Position numbers and translations under genes: made by a program. This document shows positions 1 to 10,600 of a stretch of 64,000 nt of DNA, piece by piece (within the stretch, counting starts at the first letter, position 1; each line of letters begins with the position of its first letter). The stretch is taken from assembly GCA_003342895.1 (NCBI GenBank), contig PTFA01000038.1, positions 744,001 to 808,000 of the forward strand, given 5' to 3'. The notes below the pieces were generated by a model, which saw nothing but the letters and a program-made list of their open reading frames with translations, had not been told where the DNA came from and searched no databases. This DNA is from Casuarius casuarius (Eukaryota > Chordata > Aves > Casuariiformes > Casuariidae).

Positions 1-489
1 TGCAACTGGTGAGTGACAGATTTGACAGTGATGTGTATGGTGAGCTAAACTCTGCCAGGGGACTGGCCCAGCACCGATCATGCCAATAGGCTTTGCGTCC
101 TCCCTGCACCTGGACAGAGGAGATATTGCAAATGGACATCATTTGTGAGTGCCACAGGACAGAATTTGCCCCAAAATGGAAAGGAGGGTGGAAGTTTTAG
201 TGGCCATCCTTGTGCTGCTGGCCAGTTGGCAACTGTATTTGTGCATCAGATGTGTCTGTGCCATGAAGAAGCATTGCAGCATAACTTCTCTCTTAATCAC
301 CTAATACAAGCCATCAAAATGCCCAGCTGAGACTGAGAGCTAAGCTTTGTGTGAGGACAGGCTGGAATCAGCTTTTCAAGCTGAATGGAGGATAAAACAC
401 TGTTTCGGTGAGACACCACATAAAAAAGCAGGTCAAAGAGGGCAGGTGGTCTGTTGATAGTCAACTTACCTTCCTATCTGAGTACTTTC
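1..489. other. Unique DNA, no feature recognised
   Basis: No repeat, RNA gene or convincing exon is visible. The only open frames are short (about 60 codons) and have no domain-like composition. The segment ends where the CR1 tail begins. Confidence 0.5.
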
Positions 490-1015
490 ACAGAATCACA
501 GAATCACAGAGTGGTTGAGGTTGAAAAGGACCTCTGGAGATCATCTAGTCCAACCCCCCTGCTCAAGCAGGGTCACCTAGAGCANGTTGCACAGGATCGT
601 GTCCANGTGGGTTTTGAATATCTCCAGAGAAGGAGACTCCACAACCTCTCTGGGCAACCTGTNCCAGTGCTCAACCACCATCACAGTAGTTTTTTCCTCT
701 TATTCAGATGGAAGTTCCTGTGTTTCAGTTTGTCCCCGTTGTCTCTTGTCTCGTCGCTGGGCACCACTGAAAAGAGTCTGGCCCCATCCTCTTGGGGATA
801 TCTTTAGATATTTGTATACATTGATAAATCCCCTCTCAGTCTTCTCCAGGCTAAACAGCCCCAGCTCCCTCAGCCTTTCCTCATGCTCCAGTCCCCTAAT
901 CATCTTCGTAGCCCCACGCTGGACTCTCTCCTGTAGTTCCATGTCTCTCTTGTACTGGGGAGCCCAGAAATGGACACAGTACTCCACATGTGGAGAGCAC
1001 AGATGTTTCCAGAGC
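490..1015 (-). mobile_element. CR1 LINE, 5'-truncated, 3' end at left
   Basis: This is a non-LTR retrotransposon of the chicken repeat 1 family. Read on the minus strand it ends near 490 in tandem copies of an octamer related to TGTGATTC, the usual 3' tail of avian CR1. Just inside is the characteristic stretch (plus strand) with AGATCATCTAGTCCAACCCC at about 539-558. Upstream on the minus strand (700-1015) lies the C-terminal part of the ORF2 reverse-transcriptase protein. The copy is 5'-truncated, as nearly all CR1 insertions are, and about 525 bp remain. Homology fades near 1010-1017 on the plus strand. Three single N bases (585, 606, 663) fall inside it. The good match to family features suggests a relatively young insertion compared with the other CR1 pieces in this window. 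The family call is from recognition, not alignment. Confidence 0.93.
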
Positions 1016-1017
1016 AC
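700..1017 (-). pseudogene. CR1 ORF2 C-terminal remnant
   Basis: This is an open frame of about 105 codons inside the CR1 copy. It contains the segment [19 protein letters not shown] followed by an [19 protein letters not shown] stretch and [17 protein letters not shown], all hallmarks of the end of CR1 reverse transcriptase (established family knowledge). The last dozen codons read in a different frame from the usual CR1 ending, consistent with a frameshift near 740-750, and the catalytic reverse-transcriptase motifs are absent because of 5' truncation. It is therefore a dead fragment and not a host gene. The plus-strand frame of about 198 codons across 587-1183 is only the antisense of this element plus flank. 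Confidence 0.88.
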
Positions 1018-1196
1018 CTGCCAGTATGTGATATGTTTGCCCTCACAGTTCCCTCTGAGAGTGGTGAGAGGCTGTCACACGTGGAGACAGGACCTAGTGG
1101 CTCTGTTCAGCTCAGGTCTGACTTCACTCATTTTTCCTAGGCTAAACTCTTTTCTTCACCTTAAGTCAGCCATCTCTGTGTAAGAGATGAAGGATT

Positions 1197-1223
1197 GGGG
1201 GGGNNNNNNNNNNNNNNNNNNNN
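1197..1223. other. Assembly gap: G run followed by 20 N
   Basis: Seven G (1197-1203) run straight into exactly 20 N (1204-1223). A fixed-length N block after a homopolymer looks like a placeholder gap where sequencing failed. The true missing length is unknown, so distances across this point should not be trusted. Confidence 0.95.
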
Positions 1224-2739
1224 CTGCTGTTTTGGCCACGGTGATCCAGAATTACCAACTCCACCATTTAAAATGATGACTCACATTCCGCCAAAAGATA
1301 GGTGTTTAAAATGGTAAAACTGACATTTCTAAGTCCTCCATGTTCCCTTTTATCAGAGTTGGAAACACACTTTTTAAAAAATGAAAATCCAAAGGTTTTG
1401 GTATTTGCCTGACTCCAGGGAAACTGAAGAACAGCAACAAATCTTATGGCTCTACCTGTGAGAGCTGGGAGATGCGTTCTTATTTCTCTCTGACCAATGG
1501 TATCTAAAATGCCACATCCACTGGACATATGCAATTCCTGATGAAATCTGAAAAGGAATTGACCCTAAGGCTGGATATGCTGACCTTTGAATATTCTTTT
1601 TAACTGTATTTTATTCCTAAGATAAAAAAAAAAATCTGATGATTTTCTGCAATTCATTTCTTTTATTCTCATATTCAGCCTATTTTGTGTTGACTGTAGT
1701 CATTATAGATAAAATAAAATGAATGCTACTCTTATGTAGCCGTATTGATGCTTCACTGCACAACATTTCCAGCAAGTCCCTGGAGAGACTGGGAACAGGA
1801 ATTCCTCAAGTCTGTTGAAAAAGCTTACTGAATATTGTAAGTACTATTAGCTTCCAGTAAGACCAGAAAGCAAGTAGTGTAGCCCCAATTTATGTGAGAC
1901 CCTCCAGTGCTATGTTTGTGATAAACCAGTGAGTCTTGCAGTACAGAGACATAAGCTTTGAGATCTGTCAAGGTTTCAGAAGACCTCAGAAGGGCCAGGT
2001 CTGGCTGACTAGGAGCTAAGGACTCCAGTCTTCCACCAAGTACCACATTGTAGTGAATGCCTATGAAGTTCCTTCTCAACTTTAGGAGTCACCAGGATGG
2101 AGACCCAGGCTTAAAGTTACGCTCAAAGCTTCAGTCAGTATCCAGCTACTAACAAGAGAAGGATATTCATATCAGAAAAATGTGCAACTGATCTTTCCAN
2201 TTGTTTGGGCTTTTTGTGTCCTTTTTCTCCATTGATGTCAAGCACAATGTAGGTCTGCTCTTAGGCACTGCATCCTTAAAAATATGATAGTGCTAAAAAA
2301 GTTGCAATGATGCTAATGTCCGCTGCTAAAACTTTACAAAGCTACCGAAAACAAGCATGACAACTAATTCTAGTGTGACTTGATTGTCTGAAATTCTCTC
2401 TAAGGCCATTACATCCCTGCTAGACATAGCCTCTTCTATTTTTTTTTTCTTTGACTACCATTCATTCAATGTCATCCCAGGAGGGAGATGTCAATGGTCA
2501 GACCAACAAGATAGCAAGAGTGACCAGAGTGGCTATGCCCNGGAGCAGAGCATACATCTTTGCTGTGGGACATGCAATTATTGCAGAACATCATCATTGG
2601 GCTGAGAGGAGCAGCTAAGAGCGGGGAGGAGTCTGATAGCTTCGCCTAAGTCCTCACAATGCGATGGTGACCTGGGGAGGGAAGCAGCTTGTGGATTCAC
2701 ACTTACATTTCAGTGTCACAAAGGAGCAGCTCAATTGCC
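1224..2739. other. Unique intergenic or intronic DNA, nothing recognised
   Basis: AT-rich in part (an A run near 1626-1637), with no clear repeat, RNA or exon. Single N bases occur at 2200 and 2541. Confidence 0.45.
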
Positions 2740-2880
2740 TAAATATAGATGCCTAGTGTCACTTGAGATGTCCTAGAGTATTCAAGTCATCCACATGTAC
2801 CTGGTAGATATGGCAGTGGGTTTACAGGAGACCTGTGCCCTTCTGGAGCTGTGGCAAGAGGCCAAGCATGACATCAAATG
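2740..2880 (+). repeat. Fragment of an unclassified dispersed repeat (weak match)
   Basis: The stretch with AGATGCCTAGTG, then ATCCACATGTACCTGGTAGA, parallels 60541-60600 (AGATGTCTAGTG, then ACACATATCTGGCAAGTATG) in the same order and spacing. I judge it a diverged copy of the family seen more clearly at 3411 and 60379. The family could be an old LTR element, but I cannot name it. Confidence 0.3.
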
Positions 2881-3369
2881 ACATCAAAAATACCACAGTG
2901 TTTTATGTTAGGTAACTGAATAATGCTTTAATGCTGGTCATCTGCATCACACAACCACTATTAACTGTATTAACTTCATCTCCACTGATTGTCACAGCAG
3001 CTGAGACACCTAGCTCACATGGAGAGCTCACCTGCATGCAGAGACTTAATTTTGTCTCTTAATTTCATCACTGCATTGCAGTTGTGGGGCTNCGTATACA
3101 ATTATTTCTCCACCTGCAGAGGGGATGATTGTACCCAGGGAAGCAAGGAGCTTGTTATCAGTAATATTCATGGATATCTCTGCTGAGAAGAGGGGGAATA
3201 CAAAATCAAATCCTCAGTTCAGAGCAGTGTTTGCTACTCTCCTGCTATAGGAAAAACTTTTCACATGTCTGTGCCAGCAAGTATTTCATTCGCTTTATCT
3301 CCTTGTAGATGTCTACCTCTAAGCTTGTCAGCCTGGGCTGGTTTTACAATTCAAAGTTATCTAAACAGA

Positions 3370-3520
3370 CCGGGCAATGGAAACAAGCACACAATTCATC
3401 CTGGAGATGGCATCTAAAATAGAGTAGATGAATCATGTCTTATAAGTGCCTGGTTTTGTCTATTGACTGAAAGAGGAACCTGTGACAATGAGTTCAGAGA
3501 CACACGTTTGCACTGGAGCC
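3370..3520 (+). repeat. Fragment of the same unclassified dispersed repeat
   Basis: Positions 3411-3450 match 60379-60418 at 34 of 40 bases by eye, sharing the core TAGATGAATCATG / CAGATGAATCATG. Weaker similarity continues on both sides (for example GAGACA about 60-70 bases downstream in both). Similar cores on the opposite strand appear near 11303-11325 and 37700-37720. This supports a multicopy interspersed repeat; class unknown. Confidence 0.5.
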
Positions 3521-4699
3521 ATCTAAAGCTGGTGAGATGAATACCATCTCTGATTTCTGAACCACTTCCACCCTCAATCATGTGAATGAACAAGGCAGCG
3601 TTGTAAGCACAGCTCAGGAGGGATCTTCTCCGCCTTCACGCAGATGGGCACCAGAGCCCAGAGAACTACCGTGGGTGGGAGCGAGCCCATCTGAACAGCT
3701 TGCTGCCACCTGGCAACCAGGCTGAAAATGAGAACCAGATGGCAGGATGTGAGCCCTTGATTAATAATAATATTAATACCTAGTTTGTACAGAATGCTTC
3801 TCATCATCAGATCTCAGCAAACCTCTCATACAAGGTGGCCATCGGTGTCTGAGAATTTACCTGTGATTACTTTGCAGCTGAACAAGTCTCCAGAGTCTCA
3901 AGCCCAAACTTGCACCATATGCTTCTCCTGAGCAGCCCAGACTCTGGCCAACCATTATATATATTATTGTGGAGTCAGATCTGGAAGTCACCTGGATGCA
4001 TATTCAAAATCAGGTCTGGGATCAGGTTGGGATGTGGGTGTTCAGGCTAGAGAAGGCTTGAAGCACTGAAGAGACAGGCCAAGGACTGCTTCATGAAGAG
4101 TTTCTCACCCATGCCAAACTCCTGGCCTTTCCCCTCCCTCCAGTGGCAGGACCCGTCATGCCATTTCTCTGCCTGTTGTCCACTCTCCTTTCTTTGCGAT
4201 GCTGTTTGCAATGCTAGTTGCATGANTGAAGACTTGGGCCCAAGAAATGATGCTTCTTGGAAAAGATGCTCTTCCTGGCTGGTCCTGGGCTGGTCTGCTG
4301 TTTGTTCTAAACTCCTTCACCTTCTCACNGTGAGAGACATAACATTTTAACACATAAGATGAAAAGACTCATTTAAAAACATTACTTACAACCTGGGGGC
4401 CTCCACATATTCCAGTGCAGCTCTAGCCTAGCCTGCCTTGCCACACATGCAAGCTCAGCTCAGGCTGAGCTCAGCTCAGCCCTGTAGCCCNGATTTCCAG
4501 ACACGTTTCCAAAAGGTAAGCAGCCGTGACTGCCACTGCAGATCTCAAGCGAATTGCACAACTGATGCAGCTGCACAGGCTGCCATGGCCCAGTGCACGT
4601 GCGAAGGTCCTGTTGCACACCCAGCATGCAACTGTGGGAAGGACTCAGCAGCTCAGCCTCGCAGCCGAGCAAGCCATCCGAGCCTGCTGAAAACCTGGC
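3521..4699. other. Unique DNA; short GCTCA-rich patch near 4451
   Basis: No exon or named repeat is recognised. Around 4449-4482 the bases GAGCTC and GCTCAG recur several times, giving a short self-complementary, imperfectly tandem patch. Single N bases lie at 4226, 4329 and 4491. Confidence 0.4.
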
Positions 4700-5555
4700 A
4701 CAGTTAATGCAATATGGCAAAATGCTTTTCTTCATCTGCTCCCTCATGCTTATCGATTGGAATATTAATAAAAACTTGTTCAAAGCTCACTCGGCTTCTG
4801 AGATCACTTGGGAATAGTCCAACACTCCAGCCCCAGCCACGCTTGTAATGAGGGGACTGGGGGATCAAAAGCATTTTAAAATGGCCTTGCTAATCAATCA
4901 TCAACAATTGGGTAAATTAAGCCCTGCAGTCTTTTCTTTTGCGAGCAAGGGATCTGCCGGACGTGTCTTTAATGAGCAGATTCCTATCCCTTTAATATTC
5001 CTTAAGACCTTTCTAGAGGAAATGAACCGCAGGGAGACTTCGCTGGTGGAATGAGAGGAATGCAGATANCTGCTGGCCTCTGCTTTCTCACACATAGGGC
5101 TGAGCGGCTTGTGAGTAGGTCTGAAAGCCTGGCTGGACGAGAAATGCTGGGTTTCATGGCACGGCAATTCCCTTTCAAAGATCCTGATAAGGCAAGCTCT
5201 CCTTTGGCCAGTGCCATTGCCGACAGCAATGCTGCACAGGCAGGCTTTTTTTTCCTCCTCCGTGCCAGGCTAAGCCATTTCCTTATTCATCTCCTAGGAT
5301 AATGTCCATCTGTGGGCAAGGCTTGTTTTCTAAAGTTCATCAGGAAGATGTACGCCATTTCCAAGGTACTGGCCCCAGAAAGAGATTCCTGTTTAATCAT
5401 TAACCTGTAAAAGGCAATGTAAATACCACAAGAAGGAAAAAGAAAAAGCTTCGTCCATCCTAGGCCTTTATTGGGATCGCTGGCGAGTTTTTTGCCTTTT
5501 CCCATAGTATGAGGCATTGCTCATTGTCGAGACCCCTCTGAGAGGCGCNTTTAAT
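4700..5555. promoter_or_regulatory. Conserved-looking non-coding block, candidate enhancer
   Basis: This AT-rich stretch is dense in developmental transcription-factor-like motifs. TTATCGATTGG near 4749 resembles a ONECUT site. CTAATCAATCATCAACAATT near 4889 combines PBX/HOX-like TAATCAATCA with a SOX-like ACAAT. CTTTCAAAG near 5173 resembles a TCF/LEF site, and TGATAAGG near 5185 a GATA site. The frames here are short and uninformative. The texture resembles deeply conserved vertebrate non-coding elements, but conservation cannot be tested from one sequence. Single N bases occur at 5069 and 5549. Confidence 0.3.
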
Positions 5556-6389
5556 GAATCCCTTATGACAGCAGGGTCTTGGGACATGGCAGATGCCTTA
5601 TGTATGTCTTCCTCTCTTCCTGTGGCACATTATAGTTGTGGTCTTTTATTACAGTTTTTAAGTGTGTTAGAAGGTCTTAGGAAGAGTTTTGTGGTCCATG
5701 GTAAGTCCTGGCTATGGAAAAATGAGTTCTTTCCATATCCAGAGAAATTTGTCTCACCATTGTCTTCCACCCAACAATGCAAGACACCAACATTTCCAGG
5801 CAGGCTTCTGAGTACGACAAACCTCTGAGTGCGAAAATTGTACTGGTCTATAGTGGACAGGGCTTAAAAACAGATGCACACTGCTGTTCTACTGAATTCT
5901 GGTGGCTGCAGAAGTGAGTAGTTTGGATAGTTTGGTCACTCACTATGAGACTTGCAAATTATTTGAAGGAAGACCCTGCATATTAGGCTCACACTAGTGT
6001 AAATATGGTGAGAAGAGAATGAGACCCAGTGACATTTTATAGAAATGTTGTCAACTCTGATGGCTGGCTGCACATGCAGTTCAGGAAAGGGATTTCAGGG
6101 AGATTTCATTTCTCCAAAGGGAGGCCAGCTTAACAGTGTTTTACCTTGTAAGTACGATGGCACAGCAATTAACACAGGGAGCATTTAGCACTCTGCTTTC
6201 CCCTTGGGAGCAGAGGCAGGAAGGAGGAGCAAACTCCAGCTAAAATCAAGAGTAGAGACACTGCCAGGATCGCAAGCTGCACGGATACCCATCCCGCTTT
6301 CCTCTGAAGGCAGCAGCACATTTCTTGAAGTCTCCATGATGCACATTCCTCTCGCACTGACATCTAAAATAAAAGGGAATTTATGAGAC
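5556..6389. other. Unique DNA, nothing recognised
   Basis: Mixed composition with no repeat or exon signal I can defend. A minus-strand frame of about 64 codons near 6169-6363 has a hydrophobic stretch but no other gene evidence. Confidence 0.4.
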
Positions 6390-6760
6390 TTTGTCCACAG
6401 GCAGCAAAAGCCGCTATCGATTACTGCAAGGCTCTTAAATGAGAGTAATTCACAACCCTCTTCAGTTTTGAAGGCAAGCTCTAATTTAATATCATTATGT
6501 CTTCATGCCCCCACACATTCCACTGTCTCATTCACTGAGCTTTTATTGGGCTCTGGATAATTTATGGCTAGATATGCTGCCTTTTATCTGACCTATTTTT
6601 AGCTATTCTTGCTTTTTACATTTTTTTTCCTGCCATCACAACTGGCAATTAAAGTAAAAAGGTTTAAAAAAAAAAATCTACACGATAAAGTTCCATCCTG
6701 CTTTAACCTTCATTTCTTCTCCTTAACGTGCTGGAGGATGCATTTGTTATTGCCACAGCA
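6390..6760. promoter_or_regulatory. Conserved-looking AT-rich block with perfect MEF2 site
   Basis: CTATTTTTAG at 6593-6602 is a full match to the MEF2 consensus. GCTATCGATTACTG near 6412 resembles a ONECUT/CUT site, and TTTTATTGGG near 6541 resembles a CDX/HOX-type site. TAAATGAGAGTAATTCAC and several TAAT cores lie in between. This suggests regulatory DNA, but motif hits in AT-rich sequence are common by chance, so confidence is low. Confidence 0.27.
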
Positions 6761-7098
6761 TTTTGAGAAGAGGAGTCTATGATGAAAACACTTCCCCTGG
6801 TTTCTAGTTCTTCATTTTTTTCTTCCTTTCTCCCTCTGGTAAATCTACCATCCCTTACATGTGTGACTGTGCCCCCAAATCCTCCCTGATGGCCCTGTCT
6901 GTTTTTTCACAGCTGCTGAGGACTCCCAGCTTTCTCTGGTTTATCTCTATAAATAAGGCCCAGAGATGGGCCTTTTCCTCCAGGGACTCAAGTGGTCTCA
7001 GCCCTCAACAGCTTCAAATGAGGTTGTGGTTAATTAGCACACTGCATGTTTGGACCCCAAAGTTTCCAAAAAGGACAGAGCTAGCTTTTACCTGAGCT

Positions 7099-7260
7099 AA
7101 TATATATATATATTTTAAAAAAATAAAGTATTTTTATTTTATAATACATTTAATTCTATAATAATTGAAGATGTACCATAAATCTTTTTTTTTTTTTAAT
7201 TGAATTGTTATTATACAGGTTTGGGAAAATTTTGTATTTTCAAATATTTGCATTATTTAG
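7099..7260. repeat. AT-rich low-complexity tract with (TA)6 and T13
   Basis: A short TA dinucleotide run (7101-7112) is followed by an A/T-only stretch and a 13-T homopolymer (7185-7197). It is simple low-complexity sequence with no inferred function. Confidence 0.75.
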
Positions 7261-8329
7261 CTGAGATAACCAGAGAAATTAAAGAAAGTTTTCAGATCTG
7301 CAAGCCTGCAGATGTCCTTCGTGCCCCTGAAATTTTGACCAGTTTTTCCAATTATAACAGCTGATCTACCTTTACAAAAAGCTAGATGGTTATCTTCTAT
7401 GCTGTTTGGGCTAGAAGTAAGGACACACACTGGTGTAAATCAGTCCCAATGACTTCCAAGCCATTACCTAAGCTTTTGCCACCTAACACCTTGGCCAGGA
7501 AGACTATCCCACCAGGAACGGTGTGGCCTTTGCTCTCTGACTGCTGGGCTCGGGCTCTGCACATCCATGAGTTTTCCCCTGCCTTCCAGGCATTTTTTTC
7601 AGGATATTTTCCAGCCCAGAAGAAGCTTTCTGGCTTCCTCCACCCGCTGCTACCTTGGAGATTTTGGTTGGAGATTTCTATTGCTTTGACCCAAAAGGCT
7701 AGACAGAGAGGTGCCGTGGGTTGTTCCTCCAGGGTCTGACTCCTCGTGACAGTGAGGATAGAGGTGGACAACAACCTGCCATCGCTGCGGGCGACTGCCC
7801 ATCCCCGAGGCTGATACGGGCTCCGGGCACGCCACAAACAAGGGAATTAGCTCGCATGGAGGCAGGATGAGCTTTGCTCAGGGATTTTTCCAGCTTGGAA
7901 GTCAAGGCTGTGGCTAGTAGGGCTGCCCTGGGGAGCCCGGGAGGATTGTCCGAGGAGGGACAGGCAGAGAAGAGCACTTAAGGTTTCTATCTAGCCATTT
8001 CAATGAGACATTTATGCAGCAAGCCTATAGCTAGAGATGGATGTTGTCTGGAAACACAAAATTCACAGGACAGTGAGATGTTCCTGTAATCCAAGTCATC
8101 TGCAAGGACTTGGCAATTTCAGCAGAGCACATCCATGAGAAACATTCCAGCGTCTTGTTTTAATGCAGTTTTAGGCACTCAAAAACACTTTGTTTGGTTC
8201 AGGAATTTTAGACTGTTTCCTCACCGCTCCTTTCTTGAGCTTTTCTCTTCATTTCCCACCTCTGAAATCTGAAGCAAATCCCCAAATTTGTAAATGTCTC
8301 CCTTCAGGACTCCCAAATCAATTTGCCAA
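7261..8329. other. Unique DNA; overlapping frames 7386-7841 not accepted as genes
   Basis: Both strands carry overlapping frames of 117-146 codons in moderately GC-rich sequence. None shows a domain, and the frames shadow each other, so I read this as non-coding. Confidence 0.4.
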
Positions 8330-8660
8330 AAGTTATACTATTTTGATTTTTTTAAGACAAATGTGATTATTTTGTCATTATTTATGTCATTGTTTTGACA
8401 TGCAACATACTCCATGCAACGATTCCAGTTGCTGAACCACTCTTCTTTTAGACATACTTTGCTCACAGCTATTAGATCTCTGACACTTTTTCCTCCATGT
8501 TTCTTGTTAAATATACATTTACCTTGTTCTGTTTACAAATGTACAGATAGCATAGCGTAATACTATAAGTATTAATTATAATTAATTGTGATATAAATAT
8601 TGTATATGGATATAAGAGTATGAATTAAATTTATTTAACACATACAACTTCCAAGGAATC
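8330..8660. promoter_or_regulatory. Very AT-rich block with TAATTA cores
   Basis: The segment around 8560-8640 is dominated by A and T, with repeated ATTAATTATAATTAATTG-type homeodomain cores. It may be regulatory or merely low complexity. There is no exon signal. Confidence 0.2.
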
Positions 8661-10080
8661 TAAATATACGGTTTGGCTATCCCCGAAGTTTCTGCGAGCC
8701 ACAGCTTGAGATTGTCAGAGGTGCCTGGATGTGCCGGCCCTCTGACCTGGCTATTTTGGAGGGTGTCTTCATACCCACCGGAGCCCTTCAGAGCAAGCTA
8801 ATACTGTTTTGGCATTTTGTACCAGAGGTGCAGAACTGGTCCCTCATTCAGCTAAATGAAGGACTTGGCCATTCAAGTGCGTGCGTCCAGCGTCCAGTTA
8901 AACCGGGAATCCTTCGCATTCCCAGACTAACTTGCAACACGCCTTTTTTTCCAGCCAGACCCAAACTCCTGACCAAGCCTGGCGAAAACCACTCTAAATA
9001 GCTTCAGCTTGAGGGTTTTCGAGCCTCGATAGCACAGTATCTCAGATGCGCAGGGAACCGAGCTCTGCAGATTCGCCCGCCGCATTCCCACATGTAACAA
9101 CCATGACAGCGCCACTAACGAGAACCAAAAATCACGAGGCAGATTTCCCCTCTCCTCAGCCAACATGAAAAATCATAAGACTGGATTTGGAAAAACCACA
9201 GGGTTTTAAAGCCATGCATGTTAGCTGTTTTCACAGAAGAATTTCGTTCAAGCAGTTTTCTCCAGTCACAAGGGAGAGAAACTTTTTTTCCTTTTTTTTT
9301 TCAGGAAAAAAAGAGGAAAAGTTCTTAAAGTGCTGAATAATCACGGAGCTCCATGAGCTGGGGCTTTAGAGTAGATATTACGAGAGGGCATGGGTAGAAG
9401 GTAACTCGTGTAGGAGATATCCCGTGATTAGGCAGCCCTGCGGATCTCTGACCGCTCTACAAATAGAAGATAATAACAAAGTATTTCTAACATAAACACT
9501 CTAATCCCACAACACTAAAGTATGGAGAGGAAAATATGTGGCAACAGTTTACTGTTGTGCTTGCCTGTTTATTGCCTTTGCCTAGCTGCGCAGCACGCTG
9601 TTCAGAGCGCGGTGTCGGGCCTGTGCGCGCCGTGACCCTCAGGCAAAATCTCTCGGAGCTGGAATATGCAGCAAAAACAGCATAAATAAATAATGCGCTT
9701 TTTAAAAAAACACAACCTTAAACCATCTGATACCATCTGATTAAAACAGCCAAATGCAGTGTTTAGAATAATAATAATAATAGCAAAAAAAAAGTATTTT
9801 GTCACTGGAGGCAAGGGGGAGTTGCTTTGGAAATCTCGTTAGGAGAAAGCAGTTCCTCAGCAGCAGCGATTGCTCCAGTCCGAAAAGTCGTAAATACATA
9901 AAAGGGAATGAAAAAACATCTTGGACTTTACGTCCCAAAAGGGTTTTCCTTATGATATAGCGTGTGTCCCCGCTGTACGGTCATACGGAGGCGCTGGGTG
10001 AGCGGAGCTGCTGCATGCAGCATCGCCCGGCGCTGTGGGTACCGGCGATGGTGACTCCCAGTTCTCACAGTGGGGCTAAC
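8661..10080. other. Unique DNA with (AAT)n patch
   Basis: There is a short AAT trinucleotide run at 9766-9782 and a 10-bp duplication (TACCATCTGA-like) at about 9722-9740. CpG sites are scattered near 9590-9620 and 9960-10030, but there is no island. No coding or RNA feature is seen. Confidence 0.4.
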
Positions 10081-10600
10081 CGCACCTCATAAATTAACTG
10101 GATATTTTATTACTTTTTAATTAAAAATGTGCTTGTATACAATGTGCTCGGATACCTACGAAACAGTATAAATAATAAATGGAAACAGCAGCGATTTATC
10201 GGTACAGTGGGACTTAGCTGGATCCGTATTGATTCCTCTTTGCAACTCCGTATTCTTACAGGCAAAAGACAATATATTTCTTCCTCGCATGCTGATTAAT
10301 TACTGCTTAAAATAAATTGATACTAAATGGCTAGCAATATAACCCATTACTTGTGTTTAAAATAAATCAGTCAATGTGATTTTCTCAGAAGTGATTTTGG
10401 GGGGTTATTTACATTTCTAGGTGTGAGTAATTTGTGTCAAAGAAATCTTTGGCACTGACAGCAAGCACTTCATTAGCTAATTAAGTTTATAAAGCAGCTC
10501 AGTGACTGATTTAGTTCACAGAAAGTTCAGATTTAAGCTGTCCAGAAATGCAATTATTTTAAAATTTGAAGCAAATCAATCAATCAAAGAACTTTGCTGA
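10081..10600. promoter_or_regulatory. Conserved-looking AT-rich block, candidate enhancer cluster
   Basis: About 500 bp of AT-rich but complex sequence carries many homeodomain and PBX/HOX-like cores: CTTTTTAATTAAAAATG near 10114, GCTGATTAATTACTGC near 10290, CATTAGCTAATTAAG near 10471 and CAAATCAATCAATCAAAG near 10572. It is free of recognisable repeats and of open frames. This texture is typical of conserved non-coding elements near developmental genes (general knowledge); the call here is inference. Confidence 0.3.

Noticed and set aside
587..1183. 198-codon plus-strand frame
   Set aside because: It is the antisense of the CR1 element plus flank and contains N bases.
6169..6363. Minus-strand frame with a hydrophobic, membrane-like stretch
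   Set aside because: Only 64 codons, with no other gene evidence.
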